Notes: generated from the letters alone by a model not told the origin. A DNA stretch of 64,000 nucleotides from Aulostomus chinensis (GCA_037954235.1 JBBMOA010000011.1:29730325-29794324); one strand, 5' to 3'. Shown: positions 43,001-53,084, numbered from the stretch's first letter. Made by a program: numbers and translations.

Positions 43001-43376
43001 ATGAGCTCTTTTCACGTGAATCTCGATTTTCAACAGCCTCTTGCTGCATAGATATCTCTCGTCTTATTTAGTTTATTCTATTTTCTTTTAGAACTTCCAG
43101 GACTACACAAGAATTACATGGGAACTCACGGTTGCGACCACACAGGAATTACACAACTTGTGTAGAGATTGATTCATAACACCGTACTTACTCATTAAAA
43201 AATAGATGGAGCGTCTGCTGTCCGCCACCCGCTCCTGACCTCAGGCTGGATCCTGTCCTCCGTTTGTCGGAGTGGAACTTTCCCTGAGTCGTATGAGACT
43301 CCTGCCGGCAGTTGACCTTCAGTCCAGGTTCAGGCATCAGTCAGCAGAGCGTCCATCCCATCCTCGTCATCAAATA
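43001..43376 (-). other. ERV-1 leader next to its 5' LTR
   Basis: On the minus strand, TATTTGATGACGAGGATGGG follows the LTR end CTTACA. A non-coding leader then runs to the (TA)n tract. The primer site was not matched to a tRNA with confidence. Confidence 0.5.
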
Positions 43377-43747
43377 TGTAAGGGAAATTCTCCTTGTAGA
43401 CCGTTGAGAGATGCTAATTCTCTAAAGAATCACAGACTCGGTGTGATGAATCAAGTCTCTTTAATGCATGCAGCATGGAGAGAAGACTGCTGAGTGTTCT
43501 CTGCTGATCTGTACAATGTCCCAGCCTTCATACCATTCAACAACAAAGAAAAAGCAGATGGTTTCCACACCAAAGCAATGACTGTATCACCTGTTTATCA
43601 TCTGCTTCTCAACCCCCCTCCCCCTTCATCCTGTCTCCTATTGTTTGTCCTTTTGTTCCTTGAGGTCAGGATGGCCACAGACACTCATGTCACAAAACAT
43701 TTCCTAAGACTACTACTTTCGACCTATCTATTAATTTAATTCCCACA
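43377..43747 (-). repeat. 5' LTR of ERV-1
   Basis: TGTAAGGGAAATTC...AATTCCCACA, matching 30991-31380. LINE family B resumes immediately after (CCAGATACCAGCG). Confidence 0.8.
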
Positions 43748-43990
43748 CCAGATACCAGCGCCACATTGACCATATCTAAGAGGGAGGGGCTAACGAGGGG
43801 AGAGAGTCTTGGAGCAGCTTAGTTGGGATGGGGTCTAGGAGACAGGTGGAGGTTTAGAGGAGGACATTATTGAACTAAGCTCATGAAGGCTGATGGCAGA
43901 AATACTATCAAAGTGTGTGTCTGGTTCTACAGCTGCCGCTAAGGCTTCTATATGTGCCACATTACTCATAAAACGATACTCAGAGAACAC

Positions 43991-44590
43991 TTGAAGTTAG
44001 GGGTGGCACCACACGTCTGTTTTGTTGGACAAAGTGATAAACAGTGCTCAATGGTTGCCATGGAGATCTGAGGTAAACAAAAGCTCAAGGACACTGAGGT
44101 GATTTTATTTTTTTGTGTTCTTATGTATACTCATTACATATTACTATCATATCTGTAGTTGTGTCTTTGTACATTTACATAATTTGAATGAAATGTAGTA
44201 ATATTTATAGGTATTTCATTGCATCTAGCTAACATTAGCTAGCCACATTTTGCTAACCACAGTTTGCTAACTATGTTAGCTAAGCTATTAAACTTAACAT
44301 CAACAGTAATATACATTAGGCAATATCATATTCAGAATATTGATGCCTCATGTTTATTGAGAGTGGCACTGTAGTTGTTAAATAAACATTTTAAATTTGC
44401 GAGCACAGCTAGCTACTCTGGTAGTGATGGAACGGTAAGTTATCATTGTAATTATGACGTTAGACTTTGTACAGCTAAAATTTGAAGCTTTGCATGCAAG
44501 CATGGTTTATCATAATTGATATCAAGTATGCTAAGATATGATTTCAAACACTACAAACACTTGTCCTTGTATCATTTTCATTCTCAGGCA
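43991..44590. other. AT-rich DNA upstream of the transposase-like gene
   Basis: No coding motif. A cluster of GCTAGC/GTTAGCTA words (44225-44285) forms short inverted repeats. It may be the 5' part of the element carrying the gene at 44662-46715, but no terminal repeat was identified. A splice-acceptor-like TTTTCATTCTCAG ends at about 44588. Confidence 0.4.
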
Positions 44591-44661
44591 GTGTAACCCA
44601 CTGTTGGATTCAGCTTTCCTAAAATGCTATACTCACCAACTAGTCCCTGCCAGCCCAGCAG

Positions 44662-46715
44662 TTGCAGCTTGGTCTGGGCCCCAGAGTCACCAGTGAGGAT
44701 GGCATCATGACTGGCGCCAAGCTGCCAACTGGTCGTCAGATCTTACGCTGCATGCTTGCCAAGCAACCTGGTCCAAATGGAGCGTTGTTGCAGTTCAAGC
44801 CAGCCAAGGTCGTCCTGGAGCAGGTGCGGCCATTTTGCAAGAAGGCCAACATCCCGAAGGTGAGCGACAAGCGTGCATGCCACAAGATGGAAGACTTACT
44901 TAATGCCAACAACAAGCTGCGGAAAATCTCCCAAGCCAAGCGCTCCAGTGAAGCTGCAGCAAAACAACTGGAGAAAATGGAGTGCAGACTTGATGCCACA
45001 TTTCCGCTGTGGACTCCGAATGTTGAGAAGCTGATTGATAACCCTGAAGACCTAGCTTTCTTGGACAGCATGAAGACAGACAGAGTTGCCACATTTGGTG
45101 CATTAGATAAAAACCTGCAGCTCAAGGTGAAGCGGTGAGAGGAGCATCAAGTTGCCACGGTCTGGTCGCAGAGTCAGGTGGTGATTGTACACATCTCTCT
45201 GCATCCTATGCAACAGCTGACCGAGCAAGACGACAAGTGTTGCAGACAATCAGTGAGGAACAGCACAAGCAGTGGACACCACCTCCACTGTGCACCCTAC
45301 ACTGGGACAGCAAGTTAACACCGATGCTCAGCGATGTGCACCAGTTGGAGGAGCGTCTTACAGTGGTGGTCGGAGATGCAGAGTGGTTGAAACTGCTTGA
45401 TGTCCCGGCATATAAGAAGCAGACCGATGAGGCATGTGGAGCGATTATTGCCCAGTTGACATGCAAGTTGCTGCAGGACTGGTGCTGTGCTGACCAGGTT
45501 GTCAACATGGCATTTGACACGACTGCATCAAACACTGGCCATCTCACAGCAGCCTGCATTGCCATACAGCTCTCACTGGGCCGACCACTGCTTTGGTCTG
45601 GGTGCTGGCACCACATTGGTGAGGTCCTCCTGAACCAGGTTTTCGCAGACCTGAAGGTGGAGTCATCACGCTCACCAGAGGTTACGTTGTTCACACGTCT
45701 GAGACAGAACTGGAACCGGTTACCACAAGAATCCAGCAACCAATGGTCCCATTACATTCCTGGCAACACAGAGCAACCATTCCTGGGCAGGTTGCGTGCT
45801 GAATTTGTCAGGTGCGCAAAAGAAGCGATCGATTACAAGCGAGGTGACTATCGTGAGTTTGTGCAGCTGTGTCTTGTGTTTCTGGATGTGGATGGTGAAG
45901 AGCGGACTCCTGTGACCTTCCAACGACCAGGAGCGCTCCACAGGGCACGATGGATGGCCAAGTTGCTCTACACTCTCAGGCTGGCCTTGATGGAGCAGCC
46001 AATGGCATTGCTTCCTCAGGGCACAATCACATGGCAGCAGGTGCCGAAAATTCGGGCATTTGCAGACTTCATCACACACATCTACGCAAAGTGGTGGCTG
46101 ACCTGTGAGAAAGCTGTATATGCTGCCTGGAATGACCTCACACCTTACCATCACCTGCAGACATACAAGGCTGTAGATGAAGGCATTGCAGCGTGAGCAA
46201 TCAAAGCACTGGCGAGGCATCGCTGGTACCTGACAGGTGAGATGCTACCCCTGGCTCTCTTTAGCAGCAAGGTGCCCATCGATGACAAGCGTGCACTTGT
46301 CAGTGCGATATTGGAGCACAAGCCAGCTGATCTTCCCATGCTCGTCCCCCAGCAGCACTTTGGCACTGGCCTTGGCAAGCCAAAGTTCCCCACCCTCTTG
46401 CCAACCACCAGCTTGGCCGACCTCGCCAATACAGATTGTTGGTTTGGGATGCATCAGCTACACATTGATCCAGCATTTCTGTTTCTGGATGTGAAGGAAT
46501 GGGCTACCAATGCTGTGTTCAAAAAAAGTGACGTCACTGTCTGTGCAATGAATGTGGTCAATGACTGTGCCGAGCGTGGCGTTAAGCTCACATCCAACTT
46601 CGTCGCAGTGGCCAGGAAGGAGCAGCACCTGCAGAATGTGCTGCAGGCAGTTGAACATAACTGCAGCCAACAGCCAAACCTTTGCTGCTGCAAACACAAG
46701 CTAATCCCTGAATAG
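44662..46715 (+). pseudogene. Transposase-like gene of uncertain superfamily, two breaks
   Basis: About 680 codons with only two interruptions: a frameshift near 45135 and a TGA at 46194-46196. The first ATG with good continuity is near 44707 (MTGAKLPTGRQILRCMLAKQ). The N-terminal part is basic and helical. The central part has VVNMAFDTTASNTG (an Asp in a D-T-T-x-S-N-T-G motif) near 45500 and WSGCWHHIGEVLLNQVF near 45600. The latter is a C-x-H-H motif reminiscent of the C/D-x-x-H of hAT transposases. GALHRARWMAKLLYTLRLAL lies near 45930. The C-terminus ends at CCCKHKLIPE. AATAAA lies near 46962. It resembles uncharacterised TE-linked proteins of invertebrates and fish; the family name is unknown to me. 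Confidence 0.6.
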
Positions 46716-46719
46716 GAGG

Positions 46720-47167
46720 GTTACTCTTGGGTGGCAGGCAGGGAGACTGTTGAGGTTCAGAGTTCAAGTTGCATTTCCTCTTTCTCCCTGGTGATGTTGC
46801 TGAGTGGAATGGACTTTGGCACAGCCTGATCAATTAAGATTGAAGTTTTGTTAATGTTAGCTCTTATTTGTAGGTCCTGTGAGTTGCTAGTGAGTTAGCC
46901 ACGGGGGGGGGGGGGGGGTGTTCCTTTAAGTATGTCAGACAGTATTGCCCCTTGTGTTTAACAATAAAGTGTTCAAACTTTATATGTGTGTCTGTCCGAA
47001 ATCCATCACTGCTGCACAAAACTCAGGGTAAGGCTACGTGAACATGTCCCACTGACCGCCATTCATTTTGTCTATAGGACAAATGAATGAAGAATCTTGA
47101 AAGTTGAATTCTGAGAAATACCTAAGTTGCCCAAAGGGCAAACAAACTAACGAGCAAACAATAACAA
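46720..47167. other. 3' flank of the transposase-like gene
   Basis: Holds a poly-G run near 46904-46918 and AACAATAAAGTG near 46960, a likely polyadenylation signal. Nothing else was recognised. Confidence 0.4.
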
Positions 47168-48531
47168 TAATTAAAGCTGCAAGAAGCGTTGTTGCGGCCT
47201 TTGGCCGCATCGCTGACACCGGCCCGAATCCAACGGTGTAATTGGCAAATCCCTAGGCTTGTACGGTAGTTTAGGACATAGAAGCCTGAGTCTGATGCAG
47301 AGTGTGAGTGCAGAGCTGAGAGCCGGCCCTTTAAGAACCCCTCCCTTCTCTGCTCTCTCTCTGCCATCTGTGTCAGAGTGGAGAGAGAGGACGATTTTGC
47401 CAGTTTTAGTGTGGAAAACAGTCATAACTCAGCATATGTTGGTCAAAAGTGGAATGTGAGACCATCCTTTGGTAGGTTTTTTTTTTGTCAGGAATTCAAT
47501 GGTGTGTTTTTTGAAGGTGTGAGTGTTTTAGTTTAGAAGCTAGAACTGTTTGTTTGAGAGTATGTACATGAGGGCAGAGAAGCTCTCCTTTTGGTTACCA
47601 TGACAACAATAAACAAATCTCTGTCATCTGTGTTATGAGTGGAGAGCAGAGGAGAATTTGACATTTGAACTGTGTGAAAATCAAATAACTCTGCATATGT
47701 TACTTAAAAGTGCAATATAATACCATATTTTAGTAGGGATTTTTCTGAGGAATCCATTAGTGTGTTTTGTGAAGCTGTGGGAGTTGTAGTGTAGACGTGA
47801 GAAGCGTTTGTTTGACAGTATGTACCATGAGAGGACACGGCGTCCCCATTGGTTGCCATTGTAAATGTAAAATGTGTCGCCCCCACTTTGACGGCTTATA
47901 AAATCCAAACCCAGTAATTCATATAAAAACTTTTAACAACATTTAATCAGCACACTTAGGAGAGTAATCTACCAAACTTTAGAAGCGATACCATTAATGC
48001 CCCAGGAGGAGATAGATTTTGCTCGGGGAGAAAAAAAAATCCTAATTTTGACAGTTTTGTCCAATTTGTGGACATTCTGTTGTAGACAGGTGAGGGGTCA
48101 GAGCGTAGGAATTGTGCGTCTTGATGAGACGAGTCCAACAGTGTTGGTCCCATGTTTGTGGGACATTTGTGGGAGGAGTTATATCGCTCCAAATTATCTA
48201 AAAGTATCTTTTAGTTGTGTGGCTCCCGAGGTGGCTCTATTGACTTTTGTGGGGTTTTTTTTTTTTTTGATCAGTGAATGTTTAGCCAGACCGGACAATT
48301 TTGGTGAATTTCAGCAAATTTCATGCCTGTTCAGGGGTGAAATTAGATGATGCTCATATTGCGCGCGCATTGACAGCAAGAACAGTCTAGGACCAGGTTT
48401 TGAATGGTGTGGATGTAAAAACCGGCTCTGGGCCGTCTGCCTCATGGGTGTTGGGGGGCTGGGACACTGTTCAGTGGGTGTTTGTAGTGTTTTTACTGCT
48501 GCTAGGGTTCAGGTGAAGACCCTAATTAATT
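47168..48531 (+). mobile_element. Non-coding dispersed repeat, Helentron-like ends suspected
   Basis: It starts AATTAAAGCTGCAAGAAGCG and ends GCTAGGGTTCAGGTGAAGACCCTAATTAA, where AGGGT pairs with ACCCT to give a terminal hairpin. AATTAAAGCTGCAAG(C/A)AGCG is a common start of abundant fish repeats. The hairpin next to the 3' end and the absence of TIRs recall Helitron-type non-autonomous elements; this is an inference. Two similar blocks of about 265 bp (47360-47590 and 47625-47860) form an internal tandem duplication. No ORF is credible. Confidence 0.45.
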
Positions 48532-49299
48532 TGTTGATTGTCTTATTAATCAAAAGATAAAGTATTAAAAAATAGTTTTTTTCCTTGGAGCGAGCGATAA
48601 CTTCAGGATTGTCTCACAGAAGAATGGGGTGCCGAATTCCACGGAAGCTAATGTTTGTAATTCCTGGGGCGCTAAAATCCATTTCATATTATTTTTATTG
48701 AACAGCTGTAGTCAACAGTCACAGAGTCAACAACAAACAAGTGTAGCTATTTTATATTTTCATGGTGATTCCTGGGGCAATACGTTTTATTTTTTTTATG
48801 AAACATAGTCAACAATCCCAAAAATATTTTATCAGTTCAGATAATGACACAATATAACAACAAAATACAATAACATACACGCCATTTGGGTTTCCGTGGT
48901 TTTAACCATAACAACCGCGGAAAACGTAACATTGTAACAACTCTATTCTGAGTGGTGAAGGATTCATTGTGATAACGGACAAACCAAAAATTATAAACAA
49001 GAGCTGAACTAATATTGTGAAAAGAAAATGTATATTTTTTGCTACAAATGTCATCAAGATGTTTTATTTTAAATCAAAACTATGTTGGAATAATGTACTT
49101 TCCTCCGAGAACTAAAGGAATGGCCGTCATGTCTTTGTTTTGAGAGGCCTGCATGAAAGACTCACGTGACCTTCTGGCGTTCCAACAGAAAAGAATAGGG
49201 GAAAAAAATGTAGACATTTTACAATTTTTAGGCCTTTATCATAGGACTGACACGTTTTGCCCTGTGGACAAATGTAGCCTTTTCACATTTTGACATAAG
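48532..49299. other. Intronic DNA, no recognised gene
   Basis: AT-rich, with no domain or element termini seen. Confidence 0.4.
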
Positions 49300-49572
49300 A
49301 CTGGGTTGAGCCTGGACATGACAAGGGCAGGGACTAGTTTTTCTTCATCCTTTTGAGACAGGATGTGTCTGATTCTAGCCATGTTACGTAAATGAAAGAA
49401 AGCAGTCCTAGAAATTTGCTTAATGTGGGCAATAAAGGACAGATCCTGATCAAAGAGAACTCCTAGGTTCCTTACGATGGTGCTGGGGGCCAGGGTGATG
49501 CCTTCCAGGGTACCTGTCTCATTAGATAGGGTGTCTCTAAGATGTTTTGGGCCCAGGACAATGACTTATGGG
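49300..49572 (-). repeat. LINE family B fragment (RT portion)
   Basis: Matches 25960-26400 without the extra fragment at 26147-26332, e.g. GGACAGATCCTGATCAAAGA and AGGGTACCTGTCTCATTAG. It is a short piece lacking both the 3' tail and the 5' part, so it is probably an old remnant. Confidence 0.75.
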
Positions 49573-49942
49573 TCATATATATTCTTAATATTGCTTATTA
49601 AGAATCTCCTCATTTGGCCTTTCCAAGCTCACATATCACTGTTGCTGTTAGAACATATAGACATCTCAAAATATACTGGTAGCTAGTTTAGCTACCATAT
49701 TTCCCCATGTTATGGCATGCAAATCTTCTGGACTGTCTGCTCAAAGGTATTCCTGGTGAATGATGACTTCAAACCAATCACAAATCACAGAATTCAGTTT
49801 CTGAAGAGGTTTTGTCACACATTTATGTACTTTGTCATTATGTGACAATTTATTAGCTTCATTTTGATCTGACTTTTTCTCAGGAGCAAAATACTTGTCT
49901 GAAGTATTAAGCTGCTTGCTGATCTCTCTGTTCTGCTTCTAG
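49573..49942. other. End of the large tgfb2 intron
   Basis: No element recognised. A polypyrimidine-containing GATCTCTCTGTTCTGCTTCTAG (49921-49942) forms the 3' splice site. Confidence 0.6.
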
Positions 49943-50117
49943 GTATTGATGACAGCTTCATTCATAGCAGCGACTTAAAGGTATTCAAGAAGCGTTGGCA
50001 CAATGCTCAAGCTCCACACCTTCTCCTCATGCTGTTGCCTTCATACCGACTGGAGTCGCAGTCTCAGCACAAGAACCATCGAACGAAGAGAGCCCTGGAT
50101 GCTGCCTTCTGCTCCAG
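49943..50117 (+). CDS. tgfb2: tgfb2 exon with furin site and mature N-terminus (probably exon 5 of 7)
   Basis: This 175-bp exon completes the glycine codon begun at 4084 and encodes GIDDSFIHSSDLKVFKKRW, then APHLLLMLLPSYRLES, a block conserved at the end of the TGF-beta 2 propeptide. The dibasic site R-T-K-R is followed by ALDAAFC, the first residues of the mature ligand. Cleavage there releases the active dimer. The exon ends in phase 2 (AG of an Arg codon) at donor AG|GTATTG. The exons for the rest of the cystine-knot domain were not found in 50118-64000. Residues before R-T-K-R diverge from mammals but the flanking blocks are firm. Confidence 0.94.
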
Positions 50118-50619
50118 GTATTGAGATGGAGCAAGGGGTTGTGTCCACCATAAATTTTCTTTCTTACTTTATTCCTGAAAATTCACTCACTTTTCTCTTT
50201 AGACATCACCTCAGTAAAAGATGACAAAATATGAAATCCTCATCAGTTCTCAAGTATCATGATTAAATCCTGGTGTACTTTCAGGTTTTAATCGTGTTTA
50301 TTTAATGACAAGCAGCCAAATACTCCTCTCCTTTTTAGATGTGAACCCTTGTGCTTGCATATGTTCGATAAACAACGAAATCCAGTATGTATGAGCTAGT
50401 TATGTTTTTAAAGTTTTTTTTTTAATCTACAACATATGAAGGACCCTATTGTATGGCCACAAGGCAATACACAGCACACTGCAGTTGTCACTGCTCATTG
50501 CTTATTTCCATCCAACCCAGTTGTCACTTTCTTGCCACAAACATGCCTAGATTGCTTAACATGCAGATGCACAGTGCCAGTCAAATCCACCTGTGTATGT
50601 GGTACGCAGAAAGGTCGCA
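50118..50619. other. tgfb2 intron, no recognised element
   Basis: No coding motif after the exon. Open frames at 50436-50684 have no known domain. Confidence 0.45.
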
Positions 50620-50912
50620 TCTGTCAGGATTTGAGGGTTGAGGAGGGTGAGGGAATGATGGAGACCCAATTGCAGACAGTGTAGGGCGGTGCACAAAAGA
50701 GGTTTGAGAGATGGGGAAATTTGAGACCTGACGGCTGGAGATGGGGCGTGAGGCTGGTGGCTTGGTGTGAGGCTGATGGCTTGACGTTAGGCTGGAGGCT
50801 TGACGTGAGGCTGGTGGCTTGACGTGAGGCTGGAGGCTTGACATGAGGCTGGTGGCGGGGCATGAGGCTGGTGGCTTGACGTGAGGCTGGTGGCTTGACG
50901 TGAGGCTGCATT
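50620..50912 (-). repeat. Solo-LTR family A fragment with expanded minisatellite
   Basis: TGTCAGGATTTGAGGG and GGAGACCCAATTGCAGACAG match the terminus of the LTR at 6710. A minisatellite of about 19 bp (GGCTGGTGGCTTGACGTGA and variants) repeats about ten times from 50738 to 50908. Open frames with P-P-A-S-R-Q repeats come from this tandem array and are not genes. Confidence 0.7.
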
Positions 50913-51122
50913 TTGACACCAAACACAGAGCTAAGTATGCCAAAGTTAGCCGTCAAGAAAACAAACAACTTGTCAAAAAATTTAAAGGAAAACTACGATC
51001 AAAGCAGAATATGTTTACAAAAGCCACAACCAAAAACAATCTGGCAGTGAAAGCTAGCTTTATTGTGGCTGAAGAAATCGCCCAAGCTTCAACGTCTTTT
51101 TCAGAGGGTGCGTTTTTAAAGT
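50900..51122 (+). pseudogene. hAT transposase fragment (BED-finger end, ZBED5/FAM200-like)
   Basis: The translation LHFDTKHRAKYAKV has the H-x-x-x-x-H end of a BED finger. A Lys-rich helix and NLAVKASFIVAEEIAQAS with FSEGAFLKW follow. The A-S-[FY]-x-[IV]-A-x-x-I-A...F-x-E-G-x-[FL]-[IV]-K pattern is typical just after the finger in a group of hAT transposases and host genes derived from them. The rest of the transposase is missing. Confidence 0.6.
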
Positions 51123-51199
51123 GGTGAATGCTGATGGTCTGTGAGCAGGTGTTTCCTTTCCTCAAGCTCAGCAGTGACAAAACAGAGGTCCTCCTCATT

Positions 51200-51214
51200 G
51201 GTTCCAAATCCATC
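51200..51214 (+). repeat. TSD of inverted SINE, left copy
   Basis: GGTTCCAAATCCATC, repeated with one mismatch at 51577-51591. Confidence 0.8.
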
Positions 51215-51576
51215 CATTTCCATTTTCTTCCACTTGTTCCTATTCATGGTCACAGGGGGCTGGAGCCTATCCCAGCATCTATGGGCGAGAGGCGGAGTTC
51301 ACCCTGGACAGGTCGCCAGTCAGGGCCAACATCTACAGACAAACAACCATTCATACTCACATTCATACCTACGGTCAATTTAGAGTCTGGATTAACCTGG
51401 TCCCTCTTGATGTCTTTGGACGGTGGGAGGAAGCTGGAGTACCGGAGAGAAACCATGCAGGAACAGGGAGAACATGGAGACTCACCCAGAAAGACCCCGT
51501 GCCTGAGCTGGGACTCAAACCCGGAACCTTCTTGCTGTGAGGCCACAGTGCTAACCACTGCACCACTGTGCAGCCT
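51215..51576 (-). mobile_element. tRNA-derived SINE-like element, second copy
   Basis: This is the reverse complement of the element at 22954-23329. The tRNA-like head with GTGGTTAGCACTGTGGCCTC (minus strand) lies at the right end; GGTTCCGGGTTTGAGTCCC is its B-box region. The body ends at the left with an AGAAAATGGAAATG-type tail. It sits between 15-bp TSDs in a LINE. Confidence 0.82.
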
Positions 51577-51591
51577 GGTTCCAAGTCCATC
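51577..51591 (+). repeat. TSD of inverted SINE, right copy
   Basis: GGTTCCAAGTCCATC, one mismatch from 51200-51214. Confidence 0.8.
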
Positions 51592-51599
51592 ATCACCAA

Positions 51600-52071
51600 A
51601 CAACTGAGCTCACCATCAACAACTCTTCTGTCTCCCTCTCCCCCTGAGACAAGAGTCCCGGTTGTTGTCCTGGACAGTACTCTATCAACACTGGATTTTT
51701 GCTATGCCCTTCTATTTGGTCTCCCACACAAACTCATCCATAAACTTCAACTGGTCCAGAATGCTGCTACCCGTATCATTACCATAACTCCATCCACCAG
51801 TCACATCTCGCCCATCTTTCAACAGCTCCACTTGTTCCCTATGAAGTACCCCATTGCCTACAAGGTCTTACTGTACACTTTCAAAGCCATCCACAATCTT
51901 GCCCCCCATACCTCTCTGACGCCTCCAAATCAGCATTTCCACCCGGTCCCTCAGGTCTGCCTCCTCCATCATTTTTATCATCCCTCTAGCTTGTCTGTCC
52001 ACCACTGGGTTCAGAGTGTTCTGCCATGCTGCCCCAGGACTCTGGGACTCCCTCCTTTCAGACATCTGTAA
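51600..52071 (+). pseudogene. LINE RT C-terminal fragment
   Basis: VVVLDSTLS, then a jump directly to LDFCYALLFGLPHKLIHKLQ shows an internal deletion of the segment between the L-D-S-T-L-S and S-R-L-D-Y-C blocks. LVQNAATRIITITPSTSHIS, FQQLHLFPMKYPIAYKVLLY and FKAIHNLAPHTS follow. This is the standard C-terminal region of L2/Rex1-type RT, past the catalytic domain. It ends in frame drift after 51950. Confidence 0.75.
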
Positions 52072-52322
52072 CATTACCTCTTTATCCATTTTCAAATCCC
52101 ACTGAAAACCCATCTTTTTTGACAGGCAGGTGAGCTGATTGATTTTTATGTTTGATGTTCTGCTGCAAATCTACTGATTGTTATAAGGATACTTTTTTAA
52201 TGTATTTTGATGTATTTGTATTTTAATATCTGTGGGTGTAGGGTTTAGGGTTAACCCAAACCCTCTGTGACCTTGGGTGACTTAAAAGGCGCCTTTAAAT
52301 AAAATGTATTATGTATTATTAT

Positions 52323-53037
52323 TATTACCCACAATCCTTAAGTGCATCACAGATTAATCTGATTGTTACAGTGTACTGTTACTGTGTAAATGTTTATTGA
52401 ACTTGTTACTGTCAGTCATTTTGAGGTACATGAGTTCCAGAAATTGATTTAGACGCATCTGGCTGCTGATACATGTTGATCATTTTATTCTTATTTTTCA
52501 TAGATTTAATCTATTTTGGTCTAGTTGTTTGTGTTAAGTTGGTAATAATTTAAATATAGCTTTAGTTGTCCAAAATTGTATTCAATTATTGGTGAAAATA
52601 ATATTCTGTCTGAGGTCGCACTGTACCACCAGCAGAACAGCAAATACACAACAATTTATAAACAGCATAAACAACATATGTGGTTGTTTATACACCTTTT
52701 GAAAGCTGACATTCTAATGATTAATATGCACCCAATCACAACAAATACTTTCTTGTGGCTGGAGCAGTGTTTTATGTTGCTAAAAAGCTAACATGCTAAG
52801 GAAAGTGCCTACATACCATCTTTGCCGTCCCTACATTGTCTTCACCCAAGTTTTCAAACAGTCTGCTTTTCAATATGTCTCTAAGTGTCCATACATATGG
52901 GATGTCAAAGAATTTTCTTCAAAATTGTATATTTCCAACATAGTTCATGTGTTCACTGGAACTTTTGCATAGCTGAGCATCCACAGCTAGAAAACTACAA
53001 TTCCCTTCAGCATCATATATAATCGCTGGTATTAATT

Positions 53038-53041
<4 letters not shown>
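52323..53041. other. tgfb2 intron, no recognised gene
   Basis: AT-rich sequence with an (ATT)n start at 52316-52328. No coding motif. Confidence 0.4.

Positions 53042-53084
<43 letters not shown>

Larger units (their letters stand above)
30991..43747 (-). mobile_element. Class I endogenous retrovirus ERV-1, gutted and split
   Basis: LTRs at 30991-31380 (3') and 43377-43747 (5') share TGTAAGGGAAATTCTCC at one end and AATTCC(T/C)ACA at the other. Internal order on the minus strand is leader (43376-42996, then 35310-35132), a gag remnant (35131-33890), a LINE insertion (about 31400-33890) and a polypurine tract. Pol and env are absent. ERV-2 interrupts the leader. The flanks CCTG and CCAG match at three of four bases. 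ERV-1 itself lies within LINE family B. Confidence 0.78.
24885..43990 (-). mobile_element. L2-like LINE (family B), split by a hAT and an ERV
   Basis: On the minus strand the 5' part is 43990-43748. It continues at 30990-30966 and 27089-24885, where the 3' tail ATAGAAATAAAATTGACTTG with (GACTT)n ends the element. Excising the hAT (27090-30965) and ERV-1 (30991-43747) restores an element of about 2.5 kb. Other partial copies at 49300-49572, 54377-57345 and 60378-61170 confirm the family order. The 5' end near 43990 is approximate. Confidence 0.75.
4085..49942 (+). other. tgfb2 intron of 45,858 bp, packed with transposable elements
   Basis: The donor G|GTTATT at 4085 and the acceptor TTCTGCTTCTAG ending at 49942 bound this intron. 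Both flanking exons are phase 1. The intron holds at least five LINEs or LINE derivatives, two Penelope insertions, one Gypsy-like element, two nested class I ERVs, a hAT, Harbinger remnants, a SINE and a transposase-like gene, described separately. Elements occur in both orientations relative to tgfb2. Confidence 0.9.
51135..52322 (+). mobile_element. LINE 3' fragment (L2/Rex1-like) interrupted by a SINE
   Basis: RT C-terminal remains start with FLKLSSDKTEVLLIGSKS near 51150, are broken by the SINE at 51215-51576, then resume. The element ends with AAAGGCGCCTTTAAATAAAATG and a (TATTAT)n tail near 52322. There is no catalytic core. The upstream edge abuts the hAT fragment. Confidence 0.75.

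Noticed and set aside
45206..46833. Minus-strand open frames
   Set aside because: They are antisense to the transposase-like gene; the plus strand shows the conserved D-T-T and C-x-H-H motifs.
50581..50968. Pro/Ser-rich repetitive protein on the minus strand
   Set aside because: The translation follows a minisatellite in an LTR fragment and has no start context or domain.
52240..52262. Telomere-like TTTAGGGTTAACCC
   Set aside because: Only a few imperfect units inside a LINE 3' UTR; not an array.
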